Shown here: piece by piece, positions 60,659-64,000 of the stretch
Position numbering within the stretch: position 1 is the stretch's first letter
Layout of the letters: each line of letters begins with the position of its first letter
Translations under genes and position numbers: made by a program
Origin: Parus major
Taxonomy: Eukaryota > Chordata > Aves > Passeriformes > Paridae
Assembly (NCBI RefSeq): GCF_001522545.3
Contig: NC_031792.1
Location: 1,633,500-1,697,499 of the forward strand
Reading direction: 5' to 3'
DNA length: 64,000 bases
The notes under the pieces: generated by a model
The model's database searches: none
The model's input: the letters and a program-made list of their open reading frames with translations, nothing else
What the model was told of the DNA's origin: nothing

Positions 60659-61212
60659 CTCCACTGTGTGAGTGCAGAAAAAGATGAAAGAGGGGAGGGA
60701 AAAAACCCTGTTCAGTTGTGTTTCAAAAAAAAAAAATTCAAAATCAATCCAGTATCACATGGAGACCATGGCAATGTAATTAATCCTCTGATGTAATTAG
60801 CTGAGTCCAGCTTCCCTCTCGTCTTTGGAGCAGCAAGTTCCAGCAGGGGAAGAATAAAAGCAGCCCTGGAGTCCCAGCAGGCACTGGAAGCAGCTTTTGA
60901 GAGTTTCTTGGCTGCAGTTCTGCTCTGCTCTTTATACTCAGGTACGCTTTGGAGGACGGCAGCCTGGGAAGGCTCCACCCTCCTTCCTGACAATCCTGAG
61001 CAGCTGATGAAGAAATGAATTTTCCCAAGAAAAACCTTTAATTGCGAGTTTAAAAAAAAAATAAAAATATTTTTTTCCCCTTCTGTGTGAAACAGAAAAA
61101 AAATTAAATTCTGATTTACTGGGGAGGGAAAAGCAACCTCTGACTTAGAGTTGTGCAAGTGAGTGAAGTAGAAGGAGATCCTGAATTAAATGTTTTGGGA
61201 ATTTTCTCCAAA
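60659..61212. other. 5' flank of the NFKBIZ-like gene
   Basis: This probably holds the promoter or 5' untranslated exon. A GGGAATTTTC sequence resembling a kB site is at about 61197-61206. No TATA box is evident. An A-rich tract is at 60726-60736. Confidence 0.35.
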
Positions 61213-61728
61213 GTGATTTTCAGCTGGGATAGGGTGAGTTTTGTTCCCAGTAGCTGGTGCAGTGCTGTGGTTTGGATTTAGCAGGAGAATACTTTGGGTA
61301 CCAAACTGATGCTGCAGGTTTTGCTCAGCTGTGCTTCCCCCAAATCAAGGAATTTTTTGGGGCAGGAGGTGCAGAAGAAGCCGTGAGGGAGCACAGCCAG
61401 GACAGCTGACCATGGCCAAAGGCACAGTCCACACTGCAGAAGGCCTTGCCTGGTTATTGAAATAATTAAATATTGGAACTGGGGGATTGAGGCACCAATT
61501 TCAGGGCAGCAGCTGGTGGGGGACCCCCTTGTGTTTATTGTTTAATTGGGGTTTATTGTTCTCTCTCTCCCCCCTCTCTCATTTCATTCAATTATTTCAT
61601 TTATTAAATTGTTCTCATCTCATCCACGATTTTTCTGCCTTCTCACAGCTCTCTCCTCATCCTGCCAGGGAGAGGGGGTGAGCTGGTGACTGTGGGGTAT
61701 TTGGTGCCACAGGGGTTAAACCATGACA
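61213..61728 (-). mobile_element. Solo avian ERV LTR, nearly complete
   Basis: On the minus strand the segment opens TGTCATGGTTTAACCCC at 61728, passes an acaatttaataa-type block, a ggtcagctgtcctggctgtg block and a caccagctact block, and ends in the ATCCCAGCTGAAA motif near 61213. This is the 5'-to-3' order of a widespread bird ERV LTR family. No internal retroviral genes or second LTR are in the window, so it is a solo LTR. The exact 3' end is estimated. It lies about 550 bp upstream of the first coding exon of the NFKBIZ-like gene, in the same orientation. Confidence 0.78.
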
Positions 61729-64000
61729 AATGGGGGCACTTCTTATAGGCAATCTATTTCCTGGTCACCAGATCTCAGTGTCAGATCTAAACTCCATTCC
61801 CATGTCCCTGGGAAATGTATTTCACCCTGTGGGCTGTGCCATTTCAACTGAACAAGCAGATATTTCTCTTAAGTACCTAGATTGAAAAAAGGATTATGAT
61901 GTTATCAGCTGCATCTTCTTCCCTGGCTGTGTCCTGGAAAGCATTCCAGATTTAATCCAGAGCAATATCAACTTTGGCATCAGGGGACAGCCAGACTTTC
62001 TGGGGCAGATTTCAAAGAAAAACATCACATTTGTGTTATAATTTAAACTGGGCAATGACTCCACTCCCTGACCTGAACAATCCCATCACCTCCTTTCTCT
62101 GCACTGGCAGCAACAACTCCAGGCTCAGGGATGTTGAAAGGATTATTCAGGTATTGATCAAAGGAGATTTGATGCTTGTAGAACAAGCAGGGAATCAGGA
62201 GCTGATCTGCATTGCAGTGGCTCTTTCCTGGCTCCCTGCCCCACAGATTATTGCTGCCAATTAATGGAGCTGGATGATTAATGAATGGATGAGGGAGGAT
62301 GACTGGAGCCAGCCTTCACCTTCCTCTCTTGTCCCTGGGAAATCCCAGGGCTCTGCAGGACAGGGATGAAAGCCACAGTGAGCCAGCATCCCAGTTTATT
62401 CCCCAGTTTGTTCAGGAGGAAGGGATTTGTTAGACAACCTTTTCACTTTCAAACTGTGCCTTGTCTGACACAGAGACAGCCACAAAGGTGTCTGCTTCCT
62501 CTAAGGACACCCTCTGCTCCCTTTGGGTAAATATTTTCCTTCCATTTCACCTGCTTTACCTTTCTGATTGCATGGAGCCAGGATCCAGCCCCTCAGTGTC
62601 CTGAATATCTGTGTTACCCTGTAAATATCCTCTGCAAATCTCTAGCACGAGGCACCAGAGAACTCCTCCACGCTCGCCGAGGTGGGAGAATTTGGCCTCC
62701 TGCAAACAGGAAATTACTGCAGTGACTCACTGCCTTTATTGGGCAGTAAATCACATCAGAGATTGCTCCTCTCTCTATTCCCCTCCAAACTCCAGCCTGA
62801 TTGTTGGGCAGTTTTATCTTCTTCTTTATAACCTGTGATTACATTCACAGTAAAGCAGGAATTGGCCTGGGTTTGGCACAGGTATTGACCTATATTGGTG
62901 AGGAATTGACCTTGCTGTGGCACAGAAAGGACCCAAATGCAATCTTCAGCCATGAGAAAAGGAGTGGATTTTCAAATCTAGCAACAAAACCCCTTGGAAT
63001 GTGGACACTACAAGGTCTCCAAGGCTTTGTATTTGTTTAACTGGGAATTTTGTGGTTCTGCTTCCAACCTCAACAGGTAGCTGGCATTTTAAAAGAATCC
63101 TTTGTTGCTCTAATTTCAAACAGCTCTCATGAGTCTTGTTCTGTGAACAGGCACTGCTGGCTGTGAGCTGTCCACCTCCAGCTCCATCCCTGTTCAATTG
63201 CAATTTTCATTTTGGACCCTCTAATAATAATGCTGCACCGAGTCCTCTTTTATCCACCGAGGCAGGGCAGGTTCCAGCTTGCACAGCAAGCAGAGGGAGA
63301 TCCCAAAAATGACTTTCTAGGATTTGTAGATGCTGCTTCAGTCGCTGCCTCCTGATTCCCACTGGAAGTTCCTTACAGACAGAACTGTTTAATTTGTTAC
63401 CCAGTGAAACCTGGGCTGGGGAGAATGGTTTTTTACCCAAGAGTGTGGAAGATTTCTGCATTTTTAACACACTCTGGGCTTCTATTTCATAAAAGGGAGA
63501 ACATTTCAAGCGTTGAAGGTGCAAGAAAGGAGGATATGATTGGGTGAGGGTCTCAGTGGCAATCTTCTGGGGCAAGGGGTGAGGGTCAGGCCAGGTTTGG
63601 GCATAAACAGAGCTGAGCTTTTAGGAAAGACAGGTTTGCACTGTAGGAAAAATCACATGCCAGATCTTTCATGCTGGGAGATTTTATTTCTTTTTTTTTT
63701 TCCTGCTTTGTGCATTCCTGATATCCTGATTAATTCCTGAAATCCCAATGCAGGAATTCTGATTCCTGCTGTATTATTTTCAGCAGAAATAGCCACCACC
63801 CTCTGAAGTTCTTAGTGAAAATAAAAACCTGCAATGAACTGATTTGTGATGGGCAGCTTTGCAAAACCTCCCTCCGTGTGAACGATCAGGTTGTGCTGCC
63901 CATGGGTTGAGCTCCTTTTCTATCTTTGGATGGATGGAGGGTGAATCCTGTCTCTCTCCCCTCCTCCCTTGTTCCTCCACTCTCCCGAGCACACACCCAC
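61729..64000. other. Distal flank, no gene recognised
   Basis: I see no exon chain on either strand. By synteny POU2AF1 or other OCA-family genes may follow beyond the window. Confidence 0.55.

Overview
The window is vertebrate nuclear DNA, almost certainly from a bird and probably a songbird. The genes have many small GT-AG exons. The repeats are a 3' CR1 LINE fragment and solo LTRs of the bird ERV type that begins TGTCATGG and ends in an ATCCCAGCTG-like tail. The gene order matches the block that is human 11q23.1: (SIK2)-LAYN-mir-34c/34b-BTG4-(POU2AF1). Two assembly gaps (Ns) lie at 4451-4912 and 19196-19265.

Layout. 1-8.4 kb is intergenic sequence beyond the 3' end of LAYN. It has a GC-rich tandem-repeat island interrupted by the first gap, and an old ERV LTR fragment. 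LAYN (layilin) is on the minus strand, 8407-14874, in eight coding exons, with a CpG-rich promoter. mir-34c and mir-34b follow on the minus strand at 18.33-19.00 kb. BTG4 is on the plus strand at 24.68-26.62 kb, divergent from the microRNAs. The HOATZ gene expected between LAYN and mir-34 was not recognised.

Tail to tail with BTG4 is a large minus-strand gene that I cannot name. I joined 31 exons between 27821 and 43871 with every phase matching. They encode at least 1583 residues: a cysteine-rich GCC2/GCC3 (ephrin-receptor-like) ectodomain, one membrane span and an approximately 1100-residue, largely helical/coiled-coil cytoplasmic part. Its 5' end is not resolved. Its introns carry most of the AT-rich repeat arrays of the window.

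After about 8.6 kb without a recognised gene comes a second minus-strand gene at 52476-60658, in 11 phase-consistent coding exons for 660 residues. It is an IkB-zeta-like (NFKBIZ-like) nuclear IkB, with an OCA peptide near the N-terminus and an ankyrin domain at the C-terminus. Its large middle exon contains a 30-bp coding minisatellite of eight units. OCA-peptide genes (POU2AF1, POU2AF2, POU2AF3) are clustered in the syntenic human region, so an OCA-plus-ankyrin gene here bears on where the OCA part of IkB-zeta came from. 61.2-64 kb holds a nearly complete solo LTR and otherwise nothing I can assign.

Functionally the block mixes a hyaluronan receptor (LAYN), microRNAs of p53 and multiciliated-cell programmes (mir-34b/c), a maternal mRNA-decay adaptor (BTG4), an unknown receptor-like membrane protein and a probable NF-kB/POU coactivator. 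I see no operon-like functional coupling beyond the shared mir-34/BTG4 intergenic region.
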